In this document: positions 45,776-54,347 of the stretch, one piece after another
Layout: the number at the start of each line of letters is the position of its first letter
Numbering within the stretch: position 1 is the first letter of the stretch
NCBI RefSeq assembly: GCF_014137975.1
Contig: NZ_JACGWZ010000004.1
Location: 124,001 to 188,000 of the forward strand
DNA from: Halosaccharopolyspora lacisalsi
Lineage (GTDB): Bacteria > Actinomycetota > Actinomycetes > Mycobacteriales > Pseudonocardiaceae
Direction: 5' to 3'
DNA: 64,000 nucleotides
Made by a program: the position numbers and the translations under genes
Notes under the pieces: model-generated
Seen by the model: the letters and a program-made list of their open reading frames with translations, nothing else
Told to the model about the DNA's origin: nothing
The model's database searches: none

Positions 45776-47341
45776 TCAGGCCGGGCAGACCGTGTCCGCC
45801 GCCGGGACGGCGCCGTGGACGAGGAATCGGCTGACGTTACCGGTCACGCATCGCGATCGTCCGATCGCTCCGTGGCCGCTGCCTTGCCAGGTGATGGTGA
45901 CCCCCGCTGCCAGCTGGGAGGCCATGCTCCGGGTGCCCTCGGCAGGGGTGAAGGGGTCGTGGGCCGTGGCGATGACCGGAACCGGGGGAAGGCTCGGGTC
46001 GCTTGGCGCCGGTACTGGTTGCCGCGGTAGCGGCCACAGCGAGCAGCGGATCAGTTGCTGGGCGAACACTCCGCCGAACAGCGGGTACCGGTCGTTCCAG
46101 GTCGCGGCGATTTCGGTGCTCCGCTGCGGTGGCAGCCTGAGCGCGGTGTCGTTGCACCGGGTGATCATCCTCGAGTCGAGGCCGGCCGGACCGTGTGTGT
46201 CGCCGCTGACGAGTGGCGCGATCATCTCGGCGATACCGCCGCCGTCGCCGTGCAGGGCTTTGTCCAGGGCGTGCACCAGCCGTGGCCACCTACTCGGGTC
46301 GGCGAGCCCGTGCAGGGTCGCTCGGACGATTTCACCCGCCGTTACCGGTGAACCCGGCCCGGGCAGGGGAGCACCGCGGCTGCGTTCGACGAGCTCGTCG
46401 AGGGATCGGCGCGGATCGGGGCCCAGCGGGCAGGGAGCGTTTTCCGCGCACGCCGCCGCGAAGGCGTCGAAGGTGCTTTCCGCGTTCTCCGCCCGCTGTC
46501 GCGTTCTCCGCAGCGCGTCCAGCGACGGATCGGGGGCGCCGTCGAGGACCATGCGTCCCACCGAGTCCGGGTAGCGCTCGGAGTACGTGGTCAACACGCG
46601 GGAACCTCCACCCCGGCCGATGGCGTGCAGCTTGGGCACGCCCAGCTCGATGCGCAGTTCCTCGAGATCGGAGGCGGCGCGCCAGGTGTCGTAGGCCTGG
46701 GCGCGCCCGCTGAGCTCCAGCAGGCACTCCTGGCTGGCGGAGCGGACAGAGTTCAGCAGGCGGTCGATTTGTTCGCGGCGGTCGGCGCGGGGATCGAATC
46801 CGACGATGGCCGCGCGGTCGGCGGGCGGTGCGCACTCGACGGGTTCGGACCTCCCGAGTCCCCGACGGTCCACACCGATGATCTTGAACGTGCTCAGCAC
46901 CTCGGGAGGAAGGCGCAGGGCCCATCGAGCCGCCAGCGTGGTACCGGTTTCGCCCCGGAGACCGTCGACCACCACGAGCGGAACCGAACCGGTACCGACC
47001 GACAGCAGCGATATCCGGGCGGTTCCACCGCCGCTCGGATTGGGCGGGCTCAGGCTGGTGAGCAGCCGCGAGCAGGAGAAGGTCAGCTCCGGCGGGACGG
47101 GGGCCGCCAATTCGGCGCTGGTTCGTTCGGTGCAGTCCCTCCAGCTCAGCGCGTCATCGGCGGTGGGACCGAGCGGGGGGGTCGGAGCGGGCTTCGGTGC
47201 GGGTGGCTCGGAGGGTACTTGCTGCTCGGCACCCCGGTACGCCACGGCGGGGCGGTCGGAAGGCCCCGCGGAGCAGGCCGCGACGGTCAGCAGCACCAGG
47301 GGCAGCAGCAAGGCACCGACTCGGTGTGTGATGCGCGGCAC
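45776..47341 (-). CDS. secreted lipoprotein with alpha/beta-hydrolase (TAP-like) fold, nucleophile missing
   Basis: A 521-residue protein. The signal peptide has a lipobox ending at Cys23, then a Pro-rich linker (about 38-60), then a Tap/Hip1-type hydrolase domain. The nucleophile elbow, normally G-x-S-x-G, reads G-R-G-G-G (242-246) followed by Ser247, so the serine position is glycine (codon GGT). The Asp (TAHDPFTPAEG) and His (GSGHGAIG) of the triad are kept, and five or more cysteines suggest disulfides. It corresponds by order to mycobacterial Rv2672. GTG 47341 has GAGGAG upstream. It may be a binding protein or use another serine. Confidence 0.8.
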   Translation of the reverse strand: MPRITHRVGALLLPLVLLTVAACSAGPSDRPAVAYRGAEQQVPSEPPAPKPAPTPPLGPTADDALSWRDCTERTSAELAAPVPPELTFSCSRLLTSLSPPNPSGGGTARISLLSVGTGSVPLVVVDGLRGETGTTLAARWALRLPPEVLSTFKIIGVDRRGLGRSEPVECAPPADRAAIVGFDPRADRREQIDRLLNSVRSASQECLLELSGRAQAYDTWRAASDLEELRIELGVPKLHAIGRGGGSRVLTTYSERYPDSVGRMVLDGAPDPSLDALRRTRQRAENAESTFDAFAAACAENAPCPLGPDPRRSLDELVERSRGAPLPGPGSPVTAGEIVRATLHGLADPSRWPRLVHALDKALHGDGGGIAEMIAPLVSGDTHGPAGLDSRMITRCNDTALRLPPQRSTEIAATWNDRYPLFGGVFAQQLIRCSLWPLPRQPVPAPSDPSLPPVPVIATAHDPFTPAEGTRSMASQLAAGVTITWQGSGHGAIGRSRCVTGNVSRFLVHGAVPAADTVCPA

Positions 47342-47565
47342 GGATACTCCTCGTCGCGGTGGATGACTGGGTGGAGGTGCTTTCGGCAGTCGTGTGCGCC
47401 GACCGGGGAATCAGCATCGCATGATCGGCGTGAGTCCGTGGTGAGGGTGCGGGAATGGCCGGTTCGGCGAATCGCGGTTGCGAGTAGCGTGCTCGGCGGC
47501 CGTGGTCGGACGGATACGAGCGTCGATCGATCGGCGCCGTCGTACGGAGAGGAGCACCGAAGACA

Positions 47566-48480
47566 GTGGCTCAGGTAGATCGGGCATCGTCGGACGAGCG
47601 GGGATGGAACCGCTTCGCGGTCAGCGCGTTCGGTTCGGTGCCCCCACCGATGCTGGTGGTGCTGGGAATCATCAGCCTCCAGGTCGGTGCCGCCTTCGCC
47701 AAGCAGATCTTCGCCCTGGCGGGAGCCAGCGGGATGGTCACCCTGCGACTGGCCTTCGCGACCCTGGTGCTGCTGCTCGTCTGGCGGCCGTCCCTGCGCA
47801 TGAATCGCCGGACGGCACTGGTGGTGCTCGGTTACGGTGTCGTGCTCGGCGGCATGAACATGAGTCTTTACCAGGCACTGGAGCGGATTCCGCTCGGTGT
47901 CGCCGTCACCATCGAGTTCCTGGGCCCGCTGTCCGTGGCGGTGCTCGGCTCGCGCCGCAAGACGGACGTGGTGTGGGCCGTGCTGGCGGGGCTGGGAGTC
48001 CTGCTGCTGTCCCAGGGCGGGGGGCAACTGGACCCGGTCGGGATCGCGTTCGCCCTGCTGGCCGCCTGCTGCTGGGCCTGCTACATCCTGATGGGCGCCA
48101 AACTCGGCGACCACACCAGTGGCGGTTCAGGTCTGGCGCTGGGAATGCTCGTCGCCACGGCCGTGGTCGTTCCCTTCGGCGTCACCGAGGCCGGTGCGGT
48201 GCTGTTGCGCCCCGAAGTGCTGGCCGTCGGACTGGTGGTCGCGCTGATGTCCTCGGTGATCCCGTACTCGTTGGAGTTGGAGGCGCTGCGACGCATTCCG
48301 CAACGGGTGTTCGGCGTCCTGATGAGCCTCGAACCGGCTGTGGCCGCCCTGGCGGGCCTGCTCGTGCTGCGGGAAGCCCTGGGAGCGGTGCAGTGGCTGG
48401 CGATCTGCTGCGTGGTGGTGGCCTCGGTCGGTGCTACTCGTAGCAGCAGGACCGAGGTCGACAGCTCCGATCGGGCCTGA
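47566..48480 (+). CDS. EamA-family (DMT) transporter, RhtA-like
   Basis: A 304-residue membrane protein with ten hydrophobic helices in two EamA halves. A motif resembling RhtA threonine/homoserine exporters is visible (LYQALERIPLGVAVTIEFLGPL in the first half; LEALRRIPQRVFGVLMSLEPAVAALAGLL in the second). The substrate is probably amino acids or related metabolites, by family. The GTG start is preceded by a weak GGAGAGGAG about 20 bases away. The stop almost abuts the convergent ketopantoate reductase gene. Confidence 0.85.
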   Translation: MAQVDRASSDERGWNRFAVSAFGSVPPPMLVVLGIISLQVGAAFAKQIFALAGASGMVTLRLAFATLVLLLVWRPSLRMNRRTALVVLGYGVVLGGMNMSLYQALERIPLGVAVTIEFLGPLSVAVLGSRRKTDVVWAVLAGLGVLLLSQGGGQLDPVGIAFALLAACCWACYILMGAKLGDHTSGGSGLALGMLVATAVVVPFGVTEAGAVLLRPEVLAVGLVVALMSSVIPYSLELEALRRIPQRVFGVLMSLEPAVAALAGLLVLREALGAVQWLAICCVVVASVGATRSSRTEVDSSDRA

Positions 48481-48481
48481 G

Positions 48482-49369
48482 TCACTCCCGACGCTCGGGG
48501 CGGATCGCCCGCAGCAGCGTGAGCAGTGCTTGGTTCAGCGGGGTGGCGATCCCGGCGCGCTGCCCGGCTCGGACGAGAGCACCGGTGATGTGCTCGTGCT
48601 CGGTGGGCAGTCCGGCGAGGCGGTCGTAGAGCATCGACGTGCCGTTTTCCGGCGAGTAGTCGCCGGCCAGGCCCGCCAGTGTTCGCTCGGCGTCGGCTTT
48701 CGTCACCTGCGCGCCCTCGGCCCGTCCCACGGCGACGGCCTCGCTCAGCACTCCTCCGGAGAGCTCGCGGACCTCGGTGGTGCGGAACACGTCGAGGCGT
48801 CGGAGCGTCAGCGCGGTGACGGGATTGGCGGCCAGGTTGGTGAGCAGCTTGCGCCAGGTTTCGGTGTGAAAGTCCTCGACGCGTTCGAGGTCGATGTCGT
48901 CGAACAGGTCACCGAAGCGGTGTCCGAGGTCGGTGGCTTCGGTGACGAGCCTGATCCCGCTACGGCGCACGATGTTTCCCGCGCTCACGCGTTCGGCCGC
49001 CACGTACATCAGGCTTTTCAACAGCGGGAAGCGGAGCCCCAGCGAAGCGACGGACTCCCGGTGCTCGATGCCGTTCTGCGCCACGACGAGGGGCGTGTGC
49101 CCGTCGTCCAACCGGTGCAGCCAGGGTGCGGCACTCGCGGCGTCCTGGACCTTGGTGGTCAGCACCACCCAGTCCGCCCGGTCCACCTCGGCGGGGTCGG
49201 AGGCCACCGTCACCGGTACCGTGCGGTTTCCCCGCGGTGTTTCCACCCGCAGATGTTCGAACGGAGTGCGCACGCACAGCGTGACGTGATGTCCGGCAGC
49301 CTGCAGGGCTTCGGCCAGAACACCACCGACCGCTCCCGAACCGATGACGGCGATGTGCTGTGCTCCCAT
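48482..49369 (-). CDS. panE: 2-dehydropantoate 2-reductase (ketopantoate reductase) family
   Basis: An NADPH-dependent reductase of 295 residues. The N-terminal Rossmann loop IAVIGSGAVGGVLAEAL (6-22), the central TTKVQD and QNGIEH motifs, and the C-terminal helical domain with the catalytic Lys in WRKLLTNLAANPVTAL (about 168-183) and the late ENGTSMLYD are present. The role is likely pantothenate synthesis, though paralogues with other substrates exist. It ends 2 bases from the convergent transporter gene. Confidence 0.85.
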   Translation of the reverse strand: MGAQHIAVIGSGAVGGVLAEALQAAGHHVTLCVRTPFEHLRVETPRGNRTVPVTVASDPAEVDRADWVVLTTKVQDAASAAPWLHRLDDGHTPLVVAQNGIEHRESVASLGLRFPLLKSLMYVAAERVSAGNIVRRSGIRLVTEATDLGHRFGDLFDDIDLERVEDFHTETWRKLLTNLAANPVTALTLRRLDVFRTTEVRELSGGVLSEAVAVGRAEGAQVTKADAERTLAGLAGDYSPENGTSMLYDRLAGLPTEHEHITGALVRAGQRAGIATPLNQALLTLLRAIRPERRE

Positions 49370-49399
49370 GCCGGGGAGACTAACCGTTCTCGATCGTGC

Positions 49400-50014
49400 T
49401 CAACGCACCCGTTGCCGAGGTGCTCGTTCCAGCTCGAAGCGGATCGCGGCGGGTACCGTCTCGGTCTCCAGGCTCCGGCGGAGCCGGGACAGCACCTTGC
49501 GATCGAGCTCGTCCCAGACCTGACGCACGTCGGTGCCCTCCCGCAGGGACAGCACGAGGCGCAGATGCCGGTGTCGGCCGCTTCCGGCCATACGTGCGCG
49601 GACACGGCTGACCCCGCTGAGCGAGCGGGCGTCGCCGCGAACCGCCTCGGTCAGTGCCGTGGCCGTGATCGTCGCCCCGGACGGGCCCTCGCCGAGCCGG
49701 ACGTTCGGTCGGGGCTCCGGGCGCAGGATCCGCACCAGCCACCAGAGCCCGAGCACGAGCAGCACGACACCCAGCACGATCGCGCAGACGATCGTGATCG
49801 TGGAACGATCCTGGATCCACCGCACCGCCAGCGGGTCGAGCACCGGACGCCGTGCTCGGTACACGCCGAGCCATCCCGTTGCCACGACCAGCGCGAACGC
49901 CCCCGCCAGCAGTGCGAGGACTCCCAGCGCGCTCACCAGTGCACGTTCGAAACCCAGCGAGCGGCCGATCGGTGTCGAGCTCGGCCGGCCCTCGGTCGTC
50001 CTCGTGGCGGTCAT
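49400..50014 (-). CDS. DUF6286 alkaline-shock-associated membrane protein
   Basis: A 204-residue protein with two transmembrane helices (about 25-48 and 72-95) and a C-terminal cytoplasmic domain resembling an Asp23-type beta-alpha fold (ATITATALTEAVRGDARSLSGVSRVRARM). It is the last gene of the Asp23 cluster. The ATG overlaps the stop of the preceding gene (ATGA). The family is known only by association with Asp23 proteins. Confidence 0.75.
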   Translation of the reverse strand: MTATRTTEGRPSSTPIGRSLGFERALVSALGVLALLAGAFALVVATGWLGVYRARRPVLDPLAVRWIQDRSTITIVCAIVLGVVLLVLGLWWLVRILRPEPRPNVRLGEGPSGATITATALTEAVRGDARSLSGVSRVRARMAGSGRHRHLRLVLSLREGTDVRQVWDELDRKVLSRLRRSLETETVPAAIRFELERAPRQRVR

Positions 50015-50547
50015 CGTCGCTCCTTGGCCGGTCGCACCGAGACGGAGACTTTCGGCACGGCTGGCAGTGGCAGCTCCCGCACGGTCTCGGTCGCCAGTTC
50101 GGACAACCGGGTGTCGAGATCGCCGGTGTCGACGATCTCGGCCCTGGCCCTGACCCGTACCCGGTTGCGCCGTGCCGTCACGGACGCCTTCGCGACGTCC
50201 TCCTGCAGGCGGACCTGGTGTCCGATCAACCTCGCCAGCGATTTCGGATCGGTGGTGACCGTGACCTGGGGAGCGGGATCGTGCAACCGGATCTCTCCAC
50301 GCCTCGCCCGGGCCACCAGCACCAGCAGGACCAGACCGGCCACCACCATGACCGCACCCGAGATCCGGACCGGTGTCCCGTTCCAGGCGATGCCGGCGAG
50401 GTCGGCCCGGATCGACGGCCAGGCCACCAGCAGGAAGTCGTCGTTCGGAAACGCCAGGAACCAGGCGGCCTCGGCTATGAACAGCGCTCCCACCGCGGCG
50501 AGCACCAGGCACAGCAGGGCAGCGATCAAGCGGATCAGGGCGCGCAT
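50011..50547 (-). CDS. alkaline-shock-cluster membrane protein (Amaf-like)
   Basis: A 178-residue protein. TM1 is about 5-28, TM2 about 60-80, followed by a domain (about 90-175) with alternating strands and helix (VTVTTDPKSLARLIGHQVRLQEDVAKASVTARRNRVRVRAR). It looks like the Asp23-cluster membrane anchors of Gram-positive bacteria. The ATG has GGAG 5 bases upstream; GTG 50553, overlapping the previous stop, is an alternative. It is a member of the compact cluster. Confidence 0.72.
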   Translation of the reverse strand: MRALIRLIAALLCLVLAAVGALFIAEAAWFLAFPNDDFLLVAWPSIRADLAGIAWNGTPVRISGAVMVVAGLVLLVLVARARRGEIRLHDPAPQVTVTTDPKSLARLIGHQVRLQEDVAKASVTARRNRVRVRARAEIVDTGDLDTRLSELATETVRELPLPAVPKVSVSVRPAKERR

Positions 50548-50549
50548 GT

Positions 50550-50957
50550 TCACTCCACTCGGGGCGCTCGGGACTCGGGGACCAACGCCGAGACGGTGAC
50601 CTCGATCGCGCGGACACGGCACCCGGCGATCCGTTCGAGTTCCTCGTGCACCTGTTCGCGGACGGCGCTCACCGTGCGGCCCACCGGAGACGGATAGTGC
50701 ACCGCCAGGTCGAGTCGTATGCGCAGGTGCCGCTCGGAGCCGGCGAGCCGGGCACTGGCGCCGTGCTCACCGAGTCCGACCCCGGCGATGCGCCTGCGTG
50801 CGCGGACGTCGCCGGTGGCGTGGTTCGCGGCGTGCTCGGCGATCTTGCGGAGGACGGCGCGGTCGATGTCCAGGTGGCCCCGCTCGGCGGGGTCGGTCGA
50901 CTCAGCCGACGTGGCCGACTCGGATGGCGCGGTGGTGTCGTGGGCCGTCTCGGTCAT
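50550..50957 (-). CDS. Asp23/Gls24-family envelope stress protein
   Basis: A 135-residue protein with a disordered, Thr/Ser/Glu-rich N-terminus (1-28), then an Asp23 domain: LDIDRAVLRKIAEHAANH, VGLGEHGASARLAGSERHLRIRLDLAV and VREQVHEELERIAGCRVRAIEVTVSAL. Asp23 proteins are membrane-anchored cytoplasmic proteins linked to cell-wall stress. It overlaps the next gene by 8 bases. Confidence 0.85.
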   Translation of the reverse strand: MTETAHDTTAPSESATSAESTDPAERGHLDIDRAVLRKIAEHAANHATGDVRARRRIAGVGLGEHGASARLAGSERHLRIRLDLAVHYPSPVGRTVSAVREQVHEELERIAGCRVRAIEVTVSALVPESRAPRVE

Positions 50958-51133
50958 CGATCCTTGCCTCGCCCGAAGAGGTCACCGAGTTCCATCTCCC
51001 CGTCGAGGATTCGACCGATCACCAGACCGATCGCTCCCACGGCGAGCGTGATCAGGAAGGCGGTGAACCCGCCGACCGCCACCGCGACACCGAGGACGAG
51101 CCCAGCTATCAGACCGGTCTGCGTTGCGTTCAT
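50954..51133 (-). CDS. small two-helix membrane protein (DUF2273-like)
   Basis: A 59-residue protein with two closely spaced transmembrane helices (about 7-24 and 27-42) and a charged C-terminus (GEMELGDLFGRGKDR). It resembles the DUF2273 partners that anchor Asp23. The ATG has GGAAGGA about 8 bases upstream. Its stop lies inside the start of the Asp23 gene that follows it on the transcript. Confidence 0.72.
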   Translation of the reverse strand: MNATQTGLIAGLVLGVAVAVGGFTAFLITLAVGAIGLVIGRILDGEMELGDLFGRGKDR

Positions 51134-51173
51134 CGAGCTGTCCTTCCTGCGAACACCGGCACGGGTGCGGGAT

Positions 51174-51467
51174 TCACGACACCCGTGGTGCACGTCTGTG
51201 CCGGAGATACCATGCGCGGAGCCGTTGTGCGAGACCGAACGGGCCTCGTGATCGTGTCACCACCACGATCGGTGCGTCGAAGCGATCGTGGCGTTTCGCG
51301 GGTTCTCGGCCGCGGCGTGCCCGTTCCCGTGCTCTTTGCAGTTCGGCCATCCCGGTGGCGAAGACCTCGGGGTCCCCGCCGGTGTCGGGATGGTGGGCAC
51401 GAGCGAACGCCCGCACCGCCGCCGACGGAGTGGCGGCCCGGCCCGCGGTCCTGTCTTCGTCGGTCAT
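51174..51467 (-). CDS. small protein with J-domain-like HPD motif, in the Asp23 cluster
   Basis: A 97-residue protein. AAVRAFARAHHPDTGGDPEVFATGMAEL (about 18-45) looks like helix II, the HPD loop and helix III of a DnaJ J-domain. The rest is basic, with a final amphipathic segment (FGLAQRLRAWYLRHRR). ATG 51467 has GGGAG 7 bases upstream and overlaps the preceding Asp23-like gene (ATGA). A link to an Hsp70 is inference from the motif only; the domain is shorter than a full J-domain. Confidence 0.65.
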   Translation of the reverse strand: MTDEDRTAGRAATPSAAVRAFARAHHPDTGGDPEVFATGMAELQRARERARRGREPAKRHDRFDAPIVVVTRSRGPFGLAQRLRAWYLRHRRAPRVS

Positions 51468-51811
51468 GAGCAACTCCCGGTTTCGGTGCCGGGTTCGTTC
51501 CGCTGTTCGTCGACGACATCGCCGACGGTGACGTCCACCGGTACGGCGGCGATCGTCGTGACCCGTTCGCGCAACTCGGTGACGACGTCGGGCAGTGGAT
51601 GCCGAAGGCGCAGTACCACCGCCACCTCGATCGGTTCGTCCGCTTCGCCGACGCGCACTCCCGTCACGGTGCGTCCGGGCAGGTGAGTGCTGATCGTGCC
51701 GAACTCGCCGCCGTGCAGCCGGACCACGCAGGGATGTTCCAGGACGACCTCGGCCACCCGGTCGGCCAAGTCCGCCGCCGAGTTCTCGTGATGTTGCTCC
51801 GGGGTCGTCAT
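51464..51811 (-). CDS. Asp23-like protein of the alkaline-shock cluster
   Basis: A 115-residue protein with a compact alpha/beta domain: LADRVAEVVLEHPCVVRLHGGEFGTISTHLPGRTVTGVRV and EVAVVLRLRHPLPDVVTELRERV. The strand-helix layout resembles Asp23/Gls24 but is more divergent. It overlaps the J-like gene by 4 bases, so the two are translated together. The specific role is unknown. Confidence 0.65.
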   Translation of the reverse strand: MTTPEQHHENSAADLADRVAEVVLEHPCVVRLHGGEFGTISTHLPGRTVTGVRVGEADEPIEVAVVLRLRHPLPDVVTELRERVTTIAAVPVDVTVGDVVDEQRNEPGTETGSCS

Positions 51812-51856
51812 CGCGCGCCGCCGTTCGGAATCGGTACCGTCACGGGAGAAAGTGGG

Positions 51857-52381
51857 TCACTCCACGCGGGAGGAACCGGTGCCACCGTTGTCCGCCTCCT
51901 CGTCCGAGGGCAGATGAATGTCGTTGACGGCGATGTTGACCTCGGTCACCTCCAGTCCGCACATCCGCTCCACCCCCTGGATCACGTTCCGGCGAACCGC
52001 ACGGGCCAGCTCGACGATGGAGGCGCCGTACTCCACGACGATGTCGAGGTCGACGGCCGCCTGCTTCTCACCGACCTCCACCTGCACTCCCGAGACGTTC
52101 GAGGTGCCGCTGCCGCCACCGGGGATACGCTCCCGGATCGCGCCGAACGCGCGGGAGACACCACCACCCATCGCGTACACCCCGGAGATCTCGCGCGTGG
52201 CGATTCCGGCGATCTTCTGCACCACCGAGGCGGAAATGGTGGTCTTGCCCTGCGAGGTGTCGTCGGCCAGGCGTGCGGGCGAGGCGCCGGTACGGGCTTC
52301 GGGGATCGCGGTGGTCTCGGTCGTGCCCTCCTGTTCCCTTGAGCGGGTCGACCCCGAATCTGTCTGCGAACTCTGAGTCAT
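51857..52381 (-). CDS. Asp23/Gls24-family envelope stress protein
   Basis: A 174-residue protein. The N-terminal 40 residues are disordered. The Asp23 domain (about 45-160) has TTISASVVQKIAGIATREISGVYAMGGG, VQVEVGEKQAAVDLDIVVEYGASIVELARAVRRNVI and VTEVNIAVNDIHLP, all canonical. It is the first gene of a seven-gene cluster running leftwards, and the closest to the classical Asp23 sequence. Confidence 0.88.
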   Translation of the reverse strand: MTQSSQTDSGSTRSREQEGTTETTAIPEARTGASPARLADDTSQGKTTISASVVQKIAGIATREISGVYAMGGGVSRAFGAIRERIPGGGSGTSNVSGVQVEVGEKQAAVDLDIVVEYGASIVELARAVRRNVIQGVERMCGLEVTEVNIAVNDIHLPSDEEADNGGTGSSRVE

Positions 52382-52436
52382 CGAGGGGTCCTCTCGTCAT
52401 GGGGTGTCTCGCCGAACGAGGAGCCCGAGTTTTCGG

Positions 52437-53204
52437 TCACCCCGCCATTCTCCCGTAACGAAGCAGCAGCAGCGAGTCGTCGGCGTGCAGCGCGGAGAGC
52501 AGCCGCATCCGACGCGGTCGCTGCGTGCTCGTCCCCGTGGCTATCCGGTTGGCGTCACCACCGGTCAACAGTGGCGAGACGGACAGGCACAGCTCGTCGA
52601 CGAGGTCGTGGTCGACGAGGTCGCCGAACAGCATCGGACCGCCTTCGCAACCGATTCGGCGCAGTCCCCTGGCCTCCAGCGCGGCCAGCACCTCGTGCAG
52701 ATCCACCTCGTGCTCGCCGGCGAGCACGAGGTCGGCGCCCGCTTCGGTCAGCGCCCGGCGTCGCTCGACGGGTGCGTCGGCGCAGGTGAGCACGATCGGC
52801 GGCACCACGGTGTCGGTCAGCAGAGCGGACTCGGGGGCCAGCGAGCAGTGCCGGCTGACCACGGCGACGGGGGGTACTTCGGAGAGCCCGTGTCGACGGC
52901 GTCGGTCGGTGCGGGCCGGTTTGCGCTTGATCCCCCCGTAGCCCTCGGCGATGGCCGTACCGGCCCCGACCAGGACGACGTCGGAGAGATCCCGGATGAG
53001 GCCGAGCACGCGCCGGTCGGTGGGGCTGGAGAGTCCGCGTGAAGTGCCGTCCACCGTGCCGGCGCCGTCGAGGCTGGACACGAAGTTCACGCGCACCCAG
53101 GGGCGCTCGAGCGGACTCGGGTAGGCGTAGTACGCCTCCAGCTCCTCGTCCGCGCGGTTCCCCTCGTCCGTCGGCCAGAGCTTGTCTACCCGGGGGCTGT
53201 TCAC
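52437..53204 (-). CDS. RibD C-terminal-type pyrimidine reductase
   Basis: A 255-residue stand-alone reductase of the DHFR/RibD-C fold. It has VRVNFVSSLDGAGTVDG (about 37-53), VVLVGAGTAIAEGYGGIK, EGGPMLFGDLVDHDLVDEL and a C-terminal LLLLRYGRMAG. It is the counterpart of mycobacterial Rv2671, which I recall as able to supply dihydrofolate reductase activity when overproduced. There is no deaminase domain. GTG 53204 lies 35 bases from the divergent zapE start. Confidence 0.85.
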   Translation of the reverse strand: MNSPRVDKLWPTDEGNRADEELEAYYAYPSPLERPWVRVNFVSSLDGAGTVDGTSRGLSSPTDRRVLGLIRDLSDVVLVGAGTAIAEGYGGIKRKPARTDRRRRHGLSEVPPVAVVSRHCSLAPESALLTDTVVPPIVLTCADAPVERRRALTEAGADLVLAGEHEVDLHEVLAALEARGLRRIGCEGGPMLFGDLVDHDLVDELCLSVSPLLTGGDANRIATGTSTQRPRRMRLLSALHADDSLLLLRYGRMAG

Positions 53205-53225
53205 AAGGCCATCCCAACACGCCGG

Positions 53226-53231
53226 TTACAG
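53226..53231 (+). promoter_or_regulatory. -10 element placing zapE transcription start at its ATG
   Basis: TACAGT ends 7 bases before the zapE ATG, and no Shine-Dalgarno is present. Leaderless transcription is the simplest reading; the -35 is unclear. Confidence 0.4.
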
Positions 53232-53238
53232 TGCTGAC

Positions 53239-54273
53239 ATGCCCACCCCGCGCCTGACCGATCGCCGCCCCGAAGTCAGTGCGGACGAGTTGGTGGATGC
53301 GCTGGCGCCACCGCCGAGGTTCGACGACGTGCGCTTCGAGAACTACGTTCCCAATCCCGACGAGCCCAGTCAGCAGGCCGCTCTCACGGCGTGCCGTGAG
53401 TTCGCGGAAAGGGTGAGATCGGCCACGGATCAGCGGGGATCGTGGTTCCGCAGCCTGTTCGGGGGCCGGAAGGCGGCCCGCTCCGACGGCAAGCCGGGCA
53501 TGTACCTCGACGGTGGTTTCGGGGTCGGCAAGACGCACCTGTTGGCCTCCATCTGGCACGCCGTGCCCGGGCCGAAGTCCTACGGCACGTTCGTCGAGCT
53601 GACGAACCTGGTCGGCGTGCTCGGCTTCGCCGAGACCGTCCGCCGTCTGTCACAGCATCGGCTGTTGGCCATCGACGAGTTCGAACTCGACGACCCGGGC
53701 GACACGATGCTGGTCACGCAGCTGGTGTCCAAGCTCACCGACGCGGGCGTGTTCGTGGCGGCCACGTCGAACACGCTGCCCGGCAAGCTCGGGGAGGGAC
53801 GTTTCGCGGCCGAGGACTTCCTGCGGGAGATCCACGCCATGGCGTCGCGGTTCGGCGTGGTGCGCGTGGACGGCCCGGACTACCGACACCGCGGGATGCC
53901 CGAGGCTCCGGAGCCGATGAGCGACGAGGAGCTGACCGAGGTGGCCGTCGCGACCGAGGGAGCGACGCTGGACGACTTCGACGAGCTGTGCGAGCACTTG
54001 GCGAGCTTGCACGCCTCGAAGTACGGGCGCCTCGTCGAGGGGGTCGATGCGGTGCACCTTCGCGGTGTGCACGCGGCACCGGACGAGAACGTCGCACTGC
54101 GTCTGGTGGCGCTGGCCGACCGGCTCTACGACCGGGCCGTGCCCGTCAAGACTTCCGGTGAACCGCTGTCGGCCCTGTTCACCGAGGAGATGTTGCGCGG
54201 TGGGTACCGCAAGAAGTACCTGCGGGCGATCAGCCGCCTGACGGCGCTGTCCCGCGATCTGGCCAAGTCCTGA
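53239..54273 (+). CDS. zapE: AFG1/ZapE-family ATPase
   Basis: A 344-residue P-loop ATPase. Walker A is GGFGVGKTHLLASIW (about 94-108), Walker B is LLAIDEFELDDPGD (about 142-155), and sensor/arginine motifs are in ATSNTLPGKLGEGRF. The family (ZapE in Escherichia coli, Afg1 in mitochondria) is tied to division and membrane protein quality control. The ATG has no ribosome site and TACAGT sits 7 bases upstream, so the message is probably leaderless. It is divergent from the RibD-like gene. Confidence 0.87.
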   Translation: MPTPRLTDRRPEVSADELVDALAPPPRFDDVRFENYVPNPDEPSQQAALTACREFAERVRSATDQRGSWFRSLFGGRKAARSDGKPGMYLDGGFGVGKTHLLASIWHAVPGPKSYGTFVELTNLVGVLGFAETVRRLSQHRLLAIDEFELDDPGDTMLVTQLVSKLTDAGVFVAATSNTLPGKLGEGRFAAEDFLREIHAMASRFGVVRVDGPDYRHRGMPEAPEPMSDEELTEVAVATEGATLDDFDELCEHLASLHASKYGRLVEGVDAVHLRGVHAAPDENVALRLVALADRLYDRAVPVKTSGEPLSALFTEEMLRGGYRKKYLRAISRLTALSRDLAKS

Positions 54274-54277
54274 CGTG

Positions 54278-54315
54278 GTGGGCCGGGCGGTGTTCGTCCG
54301 GAACGCCCGGCCCAC
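54278..54315. terminator. bidirectional hairpin between zapE and rocD
   Basis: A 12-bp perfect stem (54278-54289 with 54304-54315) with further internal pairing sits between convergent genes, 4 bases after the zapE stop. Confidence 0.7.
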
Positions 54316-54347
54316 AGGCCTCGCCCGCGCCGCGAGCGAGGCGGTAC

